Of a stretch of 64,000 bases of DNA, positions 47,626-58,109 are shown piece by piece. A program made the translations under genes and the position numbers. The first letter of the stretch is position 1; each line of letters begins with the position of its first letter. The notes below the pieces were generated by a model. The model worked only from the letters and a program-made list of their open reading frames with translations. It made no database searches and had not been told where the DNA came from. The DNA comes from Sphingomonas sp. UNC305MFCol5.2 (lineage in GTDB: Bacteria; Pseudomonadota; Alphaproteobacteria; Sphingomonadales; Sphingomonadaceae), in NCBI RefSeq assembly GCF_000712135.1, contig NZ_JOOE01000001.1:62001-126000 (forward strand), written 5' to 3'.

Positions 47626-47699
47626 CGATACTCCTGGGGAGAGCGGTTTGACCTGCCCTTACCGGGCAAAGCCGCAACCGCTCAACCCCGATCTCGCCC

Positions 47700-48059
47700 T
47701 TAGGCCTTTTGCCCCGCGCCCTTGGCGGCGTCGAGAAGGTTGCCGAACAGTGCAGTGGCGCGCTCCTTGGTGGCGTCGCGGCCGGGGAGGAGCGATTCGA
47801 TCTCCTGCTTGCCGGCCTGCTTCACCGCACTCGCGGTGGCGGTGGCGCGATCGGCGAGCTGGCGGCCGACGGGATCGAGCAGCTCGCGCTCTTTCGCCGT
47901 CCGGGGCAGCAACATGCCGATGACCACGCCGAGCGCAATGCCGCCGGCGAGGAGCGCGACCGGATTGTCACCAATCCCTTCGGCAGCCTTCGCCGCACGA
48001 CCCCGGGCGCCGCCATTCTGGTTGGCGGCCTTGGGTGCGCTCACATTGTCGTTGCTCAT
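47700..48059 (-). CDS. Hypothetical membrane-anchored protein, last gene of a four-gene envelope operon
   Basis: The 119-aa product has a disordered Asn/Ala-rich N-terminus, one hydrophobic segment (NPVALLAGGIALGVVIGMLLP) and an amphipathic helical C-terminal half (LADRATATASAVKQAGKQEIESLL). I do not recognise a named family; it resembles the CsbD/YtxH-style small membrane proteins in outline only. ATG 48059 overlaps the stop of the DUF3618-like gene, making the two coupled. Confidence 0.75.
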   Translation of the reverse strand: MSNDNVSAPKAANQNGGARGRAAKAAEGIGDNPVALLAGGIALGVVIGMLLPRTAKERELLDPVGRQLADRATATASAVKQAGKQEIESLLPGRDATKERATALFGNLLDAAKGAGQKA

Positions 48060-48400
48060 CTGGGCTGTCCTTTCTTCCCGGGCTTCGCGGATGTCTTTTT
48101 GTTCAAACCATCGGCGGCCGGGGCGGTTTCATTGCGGCGGCGAAGCATGTCGGCGATCCACCCCCGCGCGAACACCAGCCCAACTGTTCCGGCGATCGCG
48201 GCGACGGCGAAGGGACGCGAGCGGACCGCCTCGGCGCCCTTGCGCGCAGTGGAGGCGACGCCCTGCACGGCAGTCTCCACGGCATTTTGTGCGAGGTTGG
48301 AGGGCTTGAGCCGCTCCTGCACCTCGCCGAGAGTGGAAAACAGGCGCGAGCGCGCTGCCTGGACCTGCGCCTCTGCGGCGATCAGCTGGGGATCGCTCAT
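48056..48400 (-). CDS. DUF3618-like membrane protein
   Basis: The 114-aa product has an N-terminal helical region (SDPQLIAAEAQVQAARSRLFSTLGEVQERLKPSNLAQNAV), a single hydrophobic segment (PFAVAAIAGTVGLVFARGWIA) and a basic tail. This arrangement matches DUF3618 proteins that accompany holin-like membrane proteins in alphaproteobacteria and actinobacteria. ATG 48400 overlaps the holin-like gene stop; a longer in-frame start at 48445 would overlap that gene more deeply and was rejected. Confidence 0.8.
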   Translation of the reverse strand: MSDPQLIAAEAQVQAARSRLFSTLGEVQERLKPSNLAQNAVETAVQGVASTARKGAEAVRSRPFAVAAIAGTVGLVFARGWIADMLRRRNETAPAADGLNKKTSAKPGKKGQPR

Positions 48401-48738
48401 GATTTGCCTCCGAACAGGCGCGCCACATTCCGGTAGGCGAACCACCCGAGCAGACCGGCCAACGCCAAAGCCACGACGATCACGATCAGCGTGGCGAGGC
48501 CCGGGCCGACCAGCGGCGTCAGCGACAGGATCAGCCCGACAAGCAACGCAGTGACCGAGCAGAGCGCGATCACCAGCGCGGCGATGCCGAGGATCAACCC
48601 CGCTCTAGCCTCGCCGAGCTTGCTGGCGGCGAGCGTGCGATAATAGCCGATCTCGGCGCGGGCGAAGCCTTTGCCGTCTTCGACGAGCCGCCCGATCAGC
48701 TCGCCGATGCCTTCTTCCTCTGCCTCTGGTTCGCTCAC
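48397..48738 (-). CDS. Phage holin superfamily (holin 3_6-like) membrane protein
   Basis: The 113-aa product has an amphipathic N-terminus (GIGELIGRLVEDGKGFARAEIGYYRTLAASKLGEARAG) and two adjacent transmembrane helices (LILGIAALVIALCSVTALLVGLILSL and LATLIVIVVALALAGLLGWFAYR). This is the layout of the chromosomal Phage_holin_3_6 family, which despite its name is usually not phage-borne. The start is GTG 48738. No lysis genes are nearby, so an envelope-stress or membrane-organisation role is more likely than lysis. Confidence 0.82.
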   Translation of the reverse strand: MSEPEAEEEGIGELIGRLVEDGKGFARAEIGYYRTLAASKLGEARAGLILGIAALVIALCSVTALLVGLILSLTPLVGPGLATLIVIVVALALAGLLGWFAYRNVARLFGGKS

Positions 48739-48752
48739 CCCCCTTTATCCCG

Positions 48753-49229
48753 TCAGGCGTCGGTGGTTTCGGAGGCCGCGTCGACGCCAGACTTGATCAG
48801 CCGCGCGACAACGAAACCGACCGCGGCGGCAGCGCCGACGGCGATCACCGGGCTCTTCTTCACCAGCTCGGTCGCGTCGTTGAAGAGATCGTCCACTTCC
48901 TTGCCGCGCAGGCTCTCGGCGAAATTCGAAATGCCCTGGGCGGCGGAGCGGGCATATTTGCCATATTGCTCGCCGAGCCGCGCATCGACGTCGAGAGCGG
49001 CGCCCTCGAACATCTTGGCGACCTCATCGAGCGCATTGGTGGCGCGCTCCTTGTTCTCGCCGGCAAAAGCGCGGGCGCGGTCGGCCGCCTGCGTGCCCAG
49101 CTTCGACGCCTCGTCTTTGAGCTTTTGAGTCGCGCCTGGTGTGGCCTGGGTATCGCCCGCTGCCTCGAAGGTGATCGCGGGGCTGATCTCGCCGGTTGCG
49201 GTCTCGTCGGAGTTCTTCTTGTCAGCCAT
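48753..49229 (-). CDS. YqjD/ElaB-like (DUF883-type) membrane-anchored protein
   Basis: The 158-aa product has a disordered N-terminus and a long amphipathic helical region (KLKDEASKLGTQAADRARAFAGENKERATNALDEVAKMFEGAALDVD). One C-terminal transmembrane segment follows (SPVIAVGAAAAVGFVVARLI). This tail-anchored layout resembles ElaB/YqjD/YgaM proteins, which bind stationary-phase ribosomes at the membrane in E. coli. Homology is inferred from layout, not proven. ATG 49229 is preferred over the longer 49262 start. It heads the four-gene operon and is divergent from eno. Confidence 0.75.
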   Translation of the reverse strand: MADKKNSDETATGEISPAITFEAAGDTQATPGATQKLKDEASKLGTQAADRARAFAGENKERATNALDEVAKMFEGAALDVDARLGEQYGKYARSAAQGISNFAESLRGKEVDDLFNDATELVKKSPVIAVGAAAAVGFVVARLIKSGVDAASETTDA

Positions 49230-49365
49230 GCCGTGGGCCCTTTCTGTTTCGCATGCAGACAACCATAGCCATCAGCCGGGGTTCCATCCTCTGCGTTGCC
49301 CGGGAGCACAGGAGCGGTTAGAGGCTCGCGCGCGCCCTTGGGCAATCCCGATATACCCTAAGTAG

Positions 49366-50655
<1,290 letters not shown>

Positions 50656-50664
50656 CCTTTCCTG

Positions 50665-50690
50665 CTCCCCTCCCGCTTGCGGGAGGGGAG
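50665..50690. repeat. CTCCCCTCCCG hairpin after eno
   Basis: An 11-bp perfect palindrome (50665-50675 with 50680-50690) has a 4-nt loop CTTG and is followed by CGATCA, without a T-run. It is almost the same as the hairpin at 6157-6180, which is followed by TGATCA. The pair therefore looks like a dispersed repeat family. Confidence 0.65.
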
Positions 50691-50773
50691 CGATCAACGA
50701 TAGTGCCGGCTTCCAGAGGCTAAGTGAAACTGCGGCCTTGATTAACGACTCTGGTTACGCGAGAATCAACTCG

Positions 50774-51091
50774 ATGGCGCGCACTTCTCCAATCAATACG
50801 CTTCTCCGCCGCGCGGGCCTCCCCGCCGGGGTGCTGATCGCCATGGGCTTTTTCGGTTATAACGCGGTGCTGGGGCCGACGGGGATCGTCGCGGCGCGCG
50901 AGCTGAAGGTCGAGCTCGCGCAGAAGAATCTGGAATATGCCGCGCTGGCCAAGAAGCGGGCGGAGCTCAAGAACCGCGTCGACTTGCTCGATCCCAAACG
51001 CGGTGCGGATCCGGACATGGTCGATGAATTGGTGCGGAAAGAGCTCAATGTGGCGCGCCCCGATGAAGTGATCGTTCCGCTCGACAAATAG
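50774..51091 (+). CDS. ftsB: Septum formation initiator FtsB/DivIC family
   Basis: FtsB is a small bitopic divisome protein that links early and late division proteins. The 105-aa product has a basic N-terminus, one transmembrane helix (GLPAGVLIAMGFFGYNAVLGPTG) and a periplasmic coiled coil (ARELKVELAQKNLEYAALAKKRAELKNRVDLLDPKRGADPDMVDELVRKELN). The DPDMVDE(L/Y)xRKxL block is the DivIC signature. ATG 50774. It lies between eno and pdhA, as in many alphaproteobacteria. Confidence 0.92.
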   Translation: MARTSPINTLLRRAGLPAGVLIAMGFFGYNAVLGPTGIVAARELKVELAQKNLEYAALAKKRAELKNRVDLLDPKRGADPDMVDELVRKELNVARPDEVIVPLDK

Positions 51092-51295
51092 TCGCGGGCG
51101 GCTGCGGTTCGCGATGCCCGGCAACCTGATAATTGGTATCCCATTTTACCATCCCGGCGTTCGCGCGCACGGAAGCGTGTCGTTTGCGCAACGCGCGGAA
51201 TGAACGCCGATCTTTGCCGCGCGTTGACGTTGCGTCCGGGCCGGAAACGCGCCTATAGGCCCGCGCAGACCTATCCTAGGGCATAAGGATTTCCT

Positions 51296-52345
51296 GTGGC
51301 CAAAGCACCGGCACGCAAAGCGTCCACTGAACCTGCGGTACCGAACCGCGAACGACCCGACGAACCAGAGCGGTACAATGCCTCCAAGGAGGAGCTGCTC
51401 GCATTCTACAAGCAGATGCTGCTCATCCGCCGCTTCGAGGAGAAGGCCGGGCAGCTCTACGGGCTCGGCTTCATCGGCGGTTTCTGCCATCTCTATATCG
51501 GCCAGGAGGCCGTCGCGGTCGGCCTGCAGTCGGCGCTGGACGGTGAGAAGGACTCGGTGATCACCGGCTATCGCGACCATGGCCACATGCTCGCTTACGG
51601 CATCGATCCCAAGGTGATCATGGCCGAGCTGACCGGGCGCGGCGCAGGCATCAGCCGCGGCAAGGGCGGCTCGATGCACATGTTCTCGACCGAGAAGAAG
51701 TTCTACGGCGGTCACGGCATCGTCGGCGCCCAGGTCTCGCTCGGTACCGGCCTCGCCTTCGCGCACAAGTATAACGAGGACGGCGGCGTCGCGATGGCCT
51801 ATTTCGGCGACGGCGCGTCGAACCAGGGCCAGGTCTACGAATCGTTCAACATGGCCGAGCTGTGGAAGCTCCCGATCATCTATGTGATCGAGAACAACCA
51901 GTACGCGATGGGCACCAGCGTCAATCGCTCCTCGTCCGAGGACCAACTGTACAAGCGCGGCGAGAGCTTCCGCATCCCCGGCATCCAGGTCGACGGCATG
52001 GACGTGCTCGCCTGCCGCGGCGCGGCCGAGGAGGCGCTCGCCTGGGTCCGTGCGGGCAAGGGCCCGATCATCCTCGAGATGAAGACCTATCGTTACCGTG
52101 GCCACTCGATGTCCGATCCGGCCAAGTATCGCAGCCGTGAGGAAGTCCAGTCGGTTCGCGAGAAGTCCGATCCGATCGAGGCAGTGAAGCGCGAACTCGA
52201 AAAGCTCGGCGTCAAGGAAGAGGATCTCAAGCCGATCGAGCAGGAGATCCGCCGGCAAGTCAACGAATCCGCCGATTTCGCCGAGCAGACCCCCGAACCC
52301 GACCCCGCGGAACTATACACCGACGTGCTGGTGGAGACCTATTGA
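51296..52345 (+). CDS. pdhA: Pyruvate dehydrogenase E1 component, alpha subunit
   Basis: E1 alpha with E1 beta decarboxylates pyruvate using thiamine diphosphate. The 349-aa protein has the [19 protein letters not shown] entry region, [30 protein letters not shown], and the ThDP-binding motif [32 protein letters not shown] (GDG...NN). [23 protein letters not shown] contains the phosphorylation-loop equivalent. It is 1 nt from pdhB, forming one operon. Confidence 0.97.
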   Translation: MAKAPARKASTEPAVPNRERPDEPERYNASKEELLAFYKQMLLIRRFEEKAGQLYGLGFIGGFCHLYIGQEAVAVGLQSALDGEKDSVITGYRDHGHMLAYGIDPKVIMAELTGRGAGISRGKGGSMHMFSTEKKFYGGHGIVGAQVSLGTGLAFAHKYNEDGGVAMAYFGDGASNQGQVYESFNMAELWKLPIIYVIENNQYAMGTSVNRSSSEDQLYKRGESFRIPGIQVDGMDVLACRGAAEEALAWVRAGKGPIILEMKTYRYRGHSMSDPAKYRSREEVQSVREKSDPIEAVKRELEKLGVKEEDLKPIEQEIRRQVNESADFAEQTPEPDPAELYTDVLVETY

Positions 52346-52346
52346 G

Positions 52347-53759
52347 ATGGCGATCGAACTCAAGATGCCGGCACTCTCGCCGACCATGGAAGAGGGCACG
52401 CTCGCCAAGTGGCTCGTCAAGGAAGGCGACACGGTGAAGTCGGGCGACATCCTCGCCGAGATCGAGACCGATAAGGCGACGATGGAATTCGAGGCAGTCG
52501 ACGAAGGCACGATCGCGTCGATCGTCGTCGCCGAGGGCACCGACAATGTGAAGGTCGGCACCGTGATCGCGACGATAGCGGGCGAAGGCGAGGATGCCTC
52601 CGCACCGACGCCTGCTCCCCCGGCCGAGGCTCCGAAGGCCGAAGCGCCGGCCACCGAGCAGAAAGCGGAAGAATCCGAGGCGCCGGCGCCGAAAAAGGCC
52701 GAGAGCGGCACTTCGCAGCTCGCAAGCAACAAGGCGGCGACGGTCTCCGATCCGGCGATCCCCGAAGGCACCGAGATGGTCAAGACGACCGTCCGCGAGG
52801 CTTTGCGCGACGCGATGGCCGAGGAAATGCGCGCCGATCCGCGCGTGTTCGTGATCGGCGAGGAAGTTGCCGAATATCAGGGCGCGTACAAAGTAACGCA
52901 GGGCCTGCTCGAAGAGTTCGGCGACAAGCGCGTGATCGACACGCCGATCACCGAATATGGCTTTGCCGGCGTCGGCACGGGCGCGGCGATGGGCGGGCTG
53001 AAGCCGATCGTCGAGTTCATGACGTTCAACTTCGCGATGCAGGCGATCGACCACATCATCAACTCGGCCGCGAAGACCAACTACATGTCCGGCGGCCAGA
53101 TGCGCTGCCCGATCGTGTTCCGCGGCCCCAACGGCGCCGCGAGCCGCGTCGGCGCACAGCACAGCCAGAATTACGGTCCGTGGTATGCCAGCGTCCCCGG
53201 TCTGATCGTTATCGCCCCCTATGACGCGGCCGATGCCAAGGGACTGCTCAAGGCGGCGATCCGTTCGGAAGATCCGGTTGTCTTCCTCGAGAACGAATTG
53301 CTGTACGGCCGCAGCTTCGAGGTGCCCAAGCTCGACGATCATATCCTGCCGATCGGCAAGGCGCGGATCGTGCGCGCGGGCAAGGACGTGACGATCGTAT
53401 CCTATTCGATCGGCGTGGGCGTCGCGCTCGAAGCGGCCGAGACGCTGGCGGGCGAGGGGATCGATGCCGAAGTGATCGATCTGCGCACGCTGCGACCGCT
53501 GGACACCACGACCGTGCTCGAGAGCCTCAAGAAGACCAACCGCATGGTGGTGGTCGAGGAAGGCTGGCCGGTCTGCTCGATCTCGTCGGAGATCGTGGCG
53601 GTGGCGATGGAGCGGGGCTTCGACGACCTCGACGCGCCCGTGCTGCGCGTGACCAACGAGGACGTGCCGCTGCCTTATGCGGCCAATCTCGAGAAGCTCG
53701 CTTTGGTCGACGCCGCGCGCGTGGTCGCGGCCGTCAAGAAGGTGACGTACAAAGGATGA
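52347..53759 (+). CDS. pdhB: Pyruvate dehydrogenase E1 component, beta subunit with N-terminal lipoyl domain
   Basis: This is the beta subunit of the E1 heterotetramer. The 470-aa protein begins with a complete lipoyl domain ([23 protein letters not shown]) whose lipoylation lysine lies in [13 protein letters not shown]. An Ala/Pro/Glu/Lys-rich linker follows, then the transketolase-like pyrimidine domain ([36 protein letters not shown]). The extra lipoyl domain on E1 beta is a known alphaproteobacterial arrangement. The E2 and E3 genes are not in this window after pdhB; tad-type genes follow convergently. Confidence 0.97.
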   Translation: MAIELKMPALSPTMEEGTLAKWLVKEGDTVKSGDILAEIETDKATMEFEAVDEGTIASIVVAEGTDNVKVGTVIATIAGEGEDASAPTPAPPAEAPKAEAPATEQKAEESEAPAPKKAESGTSQLASNKAATVSDPAIPEGTEMVKTTVREALRDAMAEEMRADPRVFVIGEEVAEYQGAYKVTQGLLEEFGDKRVIDTPITEYGFAGVGTGAAMGGLKPIVEFMTFNFAMQAIDHIINSAAKTNYMSGGQMRCPIVFRGPNGAASRVGAQHSQNYGPWYASVPGLIVIAPYDAADAKGLLKAAIRSEDPVVFLENELLYGRSFEVPKLDDHILPIGKARIVRAGKDVTIVSYSIGVGVALEAAETLAGEGIDAEVIDLRTLRPLDTTTVLESLKKTNRMVVVEEGWPVCSISSEIVAVAMERGFDDLDAPVLRVTNEDVPLPYAANLEKLALVDAARVVAAVKKVTYKG

Positions 53760-53798
53760 GCGAGGGGGCGGGGCGCCTGGGGTGCCCCCGTCGGCGCG

Positions 53799-54521
53799 TC
53801 AGCAAGTCGAGGCAGTGACGCCGCTGACCTTGTAGACACCGTTCGGATGCTGCGGGTTGGGATTGTTCTGCTCGACGCCATTGACGGTGATCTTGCTGTC
53901 GTCGCTCGTATCGCGACGATCGCGAACCATCATCGAGGCGACTTCGTTGATCTCGCTCGTCGGCGACAGCGAAGTCTTGATGAGTGGCTGATATCGATAG
54001 CGCACCTCGACGAACATGGTGACACCATCGGGCGGCGCGATGATCTGCCGGCTGGTGGGGCCAGGGCCTACGCCGTCTACGCTGGTCGCCGTGACGGGAG
54101 TGCCGTAGCTCGATGCCCAGCTGGTCATGATGCCCTGGCAACGCTGCCAGCGAATCCGGTATTTGTTCGCGGTCGTTGGGTGCGGCTCGACGCTCGATAC
54201 GATCACGCGCCCATTAGCGAATAAGTTCAGCTCGCCCGCCTGGAAATTGGCGCCGATGAGCAGGTCGTTGATATCACTCTCATAGACCTTCTTGGATTCG
54301 AGCTGGCTGCCCGAACCCATGCGCGCGGAGTTGTCGGCGAGCTGAAGCGCGATCTGGCTGACGCGCATCCGGGTGATGATGTAGTTGGTCAGTTCCGCGC
54401 CGGTGAGGCTCATCGTCAGCAGGATCGGCAGCGAAAAGGCGAATTCGAGCAGCGCCAACCCGCTGGTGTCGCGGCCGAACCGCCGCGCGACCGTCCGGAA
54501 CAATGTAAGTCCGTGCTTCAC
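53799..54521 (-). CDS. TadE/TadG-like pilus assembly protein
   Basis: Tad-type minor pseudopilins are inserted in the inner membrane by an N-terminal helix and help build Flp/Tad pili. The 240-aa product has a short basic leader and then DTSGLALLEFAFSLPILLTMSLTGAEL, the TadE-type motif with the conserved Glu in a hydrophobic helix. A mostly beta periplasmic domain with two C-terminal-half cysteines follows. The start is GTG 54521 (GAGGAG upstream), overlapping the stop of the neighbouring TadE gene. It is the last gene of a three-gene leftward operon. Confidence 0.88.
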   Translation of the reverse strand: MKHGLTLFRTVARRFGRDTSGLALLEFAFSLPILLTMSLTGAELTNYIITRMRVSQIALQLADNSARMGSGSQLESKKVYESDINDLLIGANFQAGELNLFANGRVIVSSVEPHPTTANKYRIRWQRCQGIMTSWASSYGTPVTATSVDGVGPGPTSRQIIAPPDGVTMFVEVRYRYQPLIKTSLSPTSEINEVASMMVRDRRDTSDDSKITVNGVEQNNPNPQHPNGVYKVSGVTASTC

Positions 54522-55144
54522 GTGCAGCTCCTCACCGCGGGCGTTCCCTGATCGCCATAAGGCTGATTGCGAAGGATCGTCTGGGCTCTCACCGTGGTCG
54601 TGCTCGATCCGCCGATGAAATTGTTGAGCGGAAAGAAGCGCGGATAGGTGACCGCCGCGGTGTAGAGCACCGCATCCTTGGCGCCGCCCTGATTGAGGTT
54701 GCCACCCGTCGCGTCCCATCTGCCGTTGCCGTTGGAATCCTCATAGGGTTCGCCCGGCGTGAGGCCCTGTGGGCCGTCACAGGTGCCGTTGTGATTGGTG
54801 TCGGTATAGGGTTCGAACTGGGAGTTCGCAGCCTGCGCGTAGTTGCGATACCATTGGCGCGTGATCGTGACGGTGCCGTTGTTGGCGAGTGTCTTGATCT
54901 GGTTCCTCACTTTGTCGTCGAGCGCGGTCTGCGTCGCGCCGCTGAGGCCGGACTCAAGCGTCGCGTCGCGCGCGACTTTCTGCACGACGCCTTGCAGCGC
55001 TGCGCGCATGTAGAGCGTGTGCGCCACGTCGAATGCGCCGAGAAGCAATAGCCCCATCACCGGCGCCACGATCGCGAACTCGACGATGGTGGCGCCACGC
55101 TCGTCGTGGGCGATCCGGCGCAGGTGTGAAACGGGGCAGATCAC
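54518..55144 (-). CDS. TadE-family pseudopilin with Asp/Asn-rich loops
   Basis: The 208-aa product has the TadE signature DERGATIVEFAIVAPVMGLLLLGAFDVAHTLYMRAALQG and a periplasmic domain. That domain contains DTNHNGTCDGPQG and EDSNGNGRWDATGG, two DxNxNGxxD motifs like the calcium loops of thrombospondin type 3 or dockerin repeats. The start is GTG 55144, overlapping the TGA of the upstream TadG-like gene; the long upstream open frame is not the true N-terminus. It acts at the inner membrane and periplasm in Tad pilus assembly (inference from family). Confidence 0.88.
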   Translation of the reverse strand: MICPVSHLRRIAHDERGATIVEFAIVAPVMGLLLLGAFDVAHTLYMRAALQGVVQKVARDATLESGLSGATQTALDDKVRNQIKTLANNGTVTITRQWYRNYAQAANSQFEPYTDTNHNGTCDGPQGLTPGEPYEDSNGNGRWDATGGNLNQGGAKDAVLYTAAVTYPRFFPLNNFIGGSSTTTVRAQTILRNQPYGDQGTPAVRSCT

Positions 55145-57270
55145 TTGGTGAGCCTCAACTGCGAGATCTGGTCCGCGATAGATTTGAAGGTGCGCTGCAG
55201 GCCGACCGAATCCGTCGCCTCGAAATATTCTCCGCCGTCCCTCGCGCAAGCCTTGAGCCGATCCACGGTCTCCTGGGCCTGCCCTTCGCCGAAATTGATC
55301 ACCCAGAGCTTGATGTTCGAGTTTTTCACCCAATTGCAGACCGCGAGAAACCGCTGATTCACCTGATCGTCCAGCTGCGGCTTGGTGGGGTTCGCCGGTG
55401 TCTGACGATGATCGAAGAACGGCAGGCCATAAGCGGCATAATCGTTGTCGTTCGCGTTGGTGTCGCCGTCGGTCATGAAGATCAGGTGCCGCTCGATCTC
55501 GCCGCCATTCGGCGTGGTGGCATTCTCGTTCCTGAAAATGCCGGTCGGCGACATCAGGCGCGCGCCCCAGATCATACCGATATCGTGATAGGTATTGCCG
55601 TCCGGATTGAGCGAGTTGACGTAGTTCTGGAACGTCGTCGCACTCGCCCAGGTCTGGAGCTTGCGCGCTTCCGTGGGGCAGTAGAATCTCGAACCATTTC
55701 TGTAGTCGTTTGGCGTGGTTTCGCTTGAAGTGGCGTTGTTCCACCCCGCGGTTCCATACCATGAACCGGGCCAGCTGGTCGCGTTATACTCTGCTCCGTC
55801 GGTGGATGCGCGCGTGAAGATCAGCTGCGGCAATGCGGGCTTCCAACGCGACTCGTCGTCGAACGGCACCAGATCGATGTTGAGATCGAGCGCATCCGTC
55901 GGGATCGGATCGTAATCGGTGACGTCGTTCGGAGTCGACCGCTCCTCGATGCACCCGGACCAGGTGATCGTCGCCTGCGGGATGTCCTTTCCACCGATGC
56001 CGGTCACGGGATCCGCGATCGAAGGCGTATCAGGATCCGCAGTCGAGCTCGGCATGGTGAAGCTGTTGTTCCAGCTGCTGCCACCGGCCTTGAGCCCGCT
56101 AACGTCGACCGGAAGCGCGCCATAAGTCCAGTTTGCGAACTTTTCCTCATAATAGGTAGTCTTGGTCGTCTTCTTGCGGCGGCAGCTCTTCTTGTTGTCG
56201 CTGCCACCGGTCGAGCGGTCGGGTGCATTGCCCCAGCTCTCGGTCGAGTTCGATCCCGATGACCAGCCCCATTCGCCGTTCGAGGTGTTATCAGTGGCAG
56301 ATCCGTCGCTCGGAAAGCTCGACTCGATCGTGGGTGTAGGGGCGGGGCCGCCCGAATTGGCGGGAGTCGGAGTGAAGGAACCAAAGGACTGGTTGTTCAT
56401 GAATTTGAGGCAGTCGCTCTGGGTAAGCGAGCCACCGCCATAGCTTTCCCAGCGCGTCTCGGTCTTCTGGGGCGGAACGGCAAGGTGCGGCACGCGCGTC
56501 TGATACGTCCAGCTGTCGACGAAATAGTCGTTGGGCAACAGCCTGCCGACGTTCACATTGGTCGAATAGGGTACGAAGCCGAAGCGGATCTGCACCTGAC
56601 TGCCCGTGCCGCCGCTCGGCTCGTCGCCATCGCAATCGACATCCGGTACGTCGAGCCGCGCCACGATTTGATAGAAGCATTTCACCGCCGTGCGCAGCGC
56701 GGCGATGCGCGAGTTCGCATTGCCGTTGCAGCTGCTGTCGCCGTTCGGGCACCAGTTCATCGAACCCGTGGTATCGAGCACGAACATCACATCGGTGTTC
56801 GGCAGCCGCATTTCGGCGTCGCAAGTGACGCTGAGCGTCTCGTTGGTCTTGCCGAAGATGCGCATCAACGTCATCGGCACCGTCGCCGATGCCGTTCCGG
56901 TCACTTTGCCGGCGGACTGGGTGAAGGTTTTGACGACCGTATTCGGATCGACGCCATAGGCGTCCTTGTTGTAATTGGCGTCGAAGAACTTCTTGGCCGT
57001 GTTCTCGGGATAATTGGGGTCACCGTTGACGGTCTGGACCCAGTTGCCGCCGCCCATCGCCTTGCGGCCGGCGAGCGCGCCGGCGTCGCAACCATGTTGC
57101 AGGCGCGTCTTGACGATGTACATGCGGCTGATGTCGATACCGCCGCCAACCATCCCCGCGAGAGGAATCAATGCCATTGTCATGATCGCCAGCGTGTTGG
57201 CACGCGTATCGCGGGCGAACCTCGTCAGGAACGCCTCTGCCTGCGCCAGGCTATGCCGTTTGCCCACCAT
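55141..57270 (-). CDS. TadG-like protein with von Willebrand factor A domain
   Basis: The 709-aa protein has an N-terminal TadG/Flp-type segment (RDTRANTLAIMTMALIPLAGMVGGGIDISRMYIVKTRLQHGCDAGALAGRKA). A long vWA domain follows, with a MIDAS motif DTTGSMN and a later T/D-containing loop (HLIFMTDGDTNAND). The central region is Ser/Gly/Asn-rich and probably flexible. Such proteins are anchored in the inner membrane with the adhesive domain outside, next to TadE genes in tad loci. ATG 57270. The rest of the tad locus (cpa, rcp, tadABC) is not in the window. Confidence 0.88.
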   Translation of the reverse strand: MVGKRHSLAQAEAFLTRFARDTRANTLAIMTMALIPLAGMVGGGIDISRMYIVKTRLQHGCDAGALAGRKAMGGGNWVQTVNGDPNYPENTAKKFFDANYNKDAYGVDPNTVVKTFTQSAGKVTGTASATVPMTLMRIFGKTNETLSVTCDAEMRLPNTDVMFVLDTTGSMNWCPNGDSSCNGNANSRIAALRTAVKCFYQIVARLDVPDVDCDGDEPSGGTGSQVQIRFGFVPYSTNVNVGRLLPNDYFVDSWTYQTRVPHLAVPPQKTETRWESYGGGSLTQSDCLKFMNNQSFGSFTPTPANSGGPAPTPTIESSFPSDGSATDNTSNGEWGWSSGSNSTESWGNAPDRSTGGSDNKKSCRRKKTTKTTYYEEKFANWTYGALPVDVSGLKAGGSSWNNSFTMPSSTADPDTPSIADPVTGIGGKDIPQATITWSGCIEERSTPNDVTDYDPIPTDALDLNIDLVPFDDESRWKPALPQLIFTRASTDGAEYNATSWPGSWYGTAGWNNATSSETTPNDYRNGSRFYCPTEARKLQTWASATTFQNYVNSLNPDGNTYHDIGMIWGARLMSPTGIFRNENATTPNGGEIERHLIFMTDGDTNANDNDYAAYGLPFFDHRQTPANPTKPQLDDQVNQRFLAVCNWVKNSNIKLWVINFGEGQAQETVDRLKACARDGGEYFEATDSVGLQRTFKSIADQISQLRLTK

Positions 57271-57357
57271 CTTTGCGACCCCGGTCCCCGATCAACGCGG
57301 CATCATGCCGCCCGCACAGCTAACACCCCATAAAACGAGCTGGTTAACACCGGGCTT

Positions 57358-58047
57358 ATGGGCGCCACGGGAATGACCGGAGCGTCGGGAGGAAATCCGG
57401 AACGCGCGCTCGCGCTCTCTTATGCGCCGCGGGCGGGACGGGCCGCGCTGGAGGCGCTGCTCGCGCTCGACGACGCGCTGGCGCAACTGCTGCGGACGAC
57501 GCGCGAACCCGCTTTGGGCCAGTTGCGGCTCGCCTGGTGGCGCGAGGCGCTGGCCAGGCTGGACAGCGAGGCCGCTCCGGCGGAGCCGGTGCTGCAGGCA
57601 CTGGCGCGCGAGATGCTGCCCAAAGGCGTGCGTGGCGCCTCGCTGGTACCGATCGTGCACGGATGGGAAGTGCTGGTCGAGGAAGAGGCGCTCGATCGCG
57701 ACGCTCTGCGACGATTCGGCGAAGGGCGCGGGGGATTGTTCGTAGTGGCCGGGACGGCGATGGGCGCCGCGCCGAGCGATCCGCTCGCCGCGGCGGGGCA
57801 GGGCTGGGCGCTGGCCGATCTAGCGCGCCACCTCCGGGCGCCCGACGAGGCCGCGGAAGCGCGCGACATCGCTGCGCCGCTGCTGAAAGAGGCCCTGTCG
57901 AGACGTTGGAGCCGCAACGGCCGGGTGCTTGGGGCTTTCGCGCATCTGGCCCGACTGGATCTGCGCGTGCCGGCAGGCGAGGCGCCGCCTGTCGGCGCCC
58001 CGCACCGGGTCGGCCGGCTATTCTGGCATCGCCTCACCGGCAGGTAG
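57358..58047 (+). CDS. Squalene/phytoene synthase-like protein
   Basis: The trans-isoprenyl diphosphate synthase, head-to-head fold. The 229-aa product has ALALSYAPRAGRAALEALLALDDALAQLL and the family-like LGQLRLAWWREALARL, then RGASLVPIVHGWEVLV and ADLARHLRAPDE in place of the second Asp-rich motif. The canonical DxxxD motifs are weak or missing, as in NDUFAF6-like relatives that are not phytoene synthases. It is therefore better called a synthase-like protein than a carotenoid enzyme. ATG 57358; no strong ribosome-binding site is seen. Confidence 0.72.
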   Translation: MGATGMTGASGGNPERALALSYAPRAGRAALEALLALDDALAQLLRTTREPALGQLRLAWWREALARLDSEAAPAEPVLQALAREMLPKGVRGASLVPIVHGWEVLVEEEALDRDALRRFGEGRGGLFVVAGTAMGAAPSDPLAAAGQGWALADLARHLRAPDEAAEARDIAAPLLKEALSRRWSRNGRVLGAFAHLARLDLRVPAGEAPPVGAPHRVGRLFWHRLTGR

Positions 58048-58109
58048 GGGCTTGCCAGTGCGCGTGACGCGCGTAGCTTGTTTCCTCCGGCTCTCGGGGG
58101 AGACGTTCG

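Noticed and set aside
48397..48738. Holin-like protein as a sign of a prophage.
   Set aside because: No endolysin, portal, integrase or tail genes are near, and the family is commonly chromosomal; the neighbours are small membrane proteins.
54518..55762. A longer open frame extending the TadE gene upstream to 55762.
   Set aside because: The extension lies entirely within the TadG-like gene; GTG 55144 with a GTGA overlap gives the correct TadE N-terminus.
57358..58047. Phytoene synthase (crtB) of a carotenoid cluster.
   Set aside because: The Asp-rich substrate-binding motifs are not intact, and no other crt genes are near.
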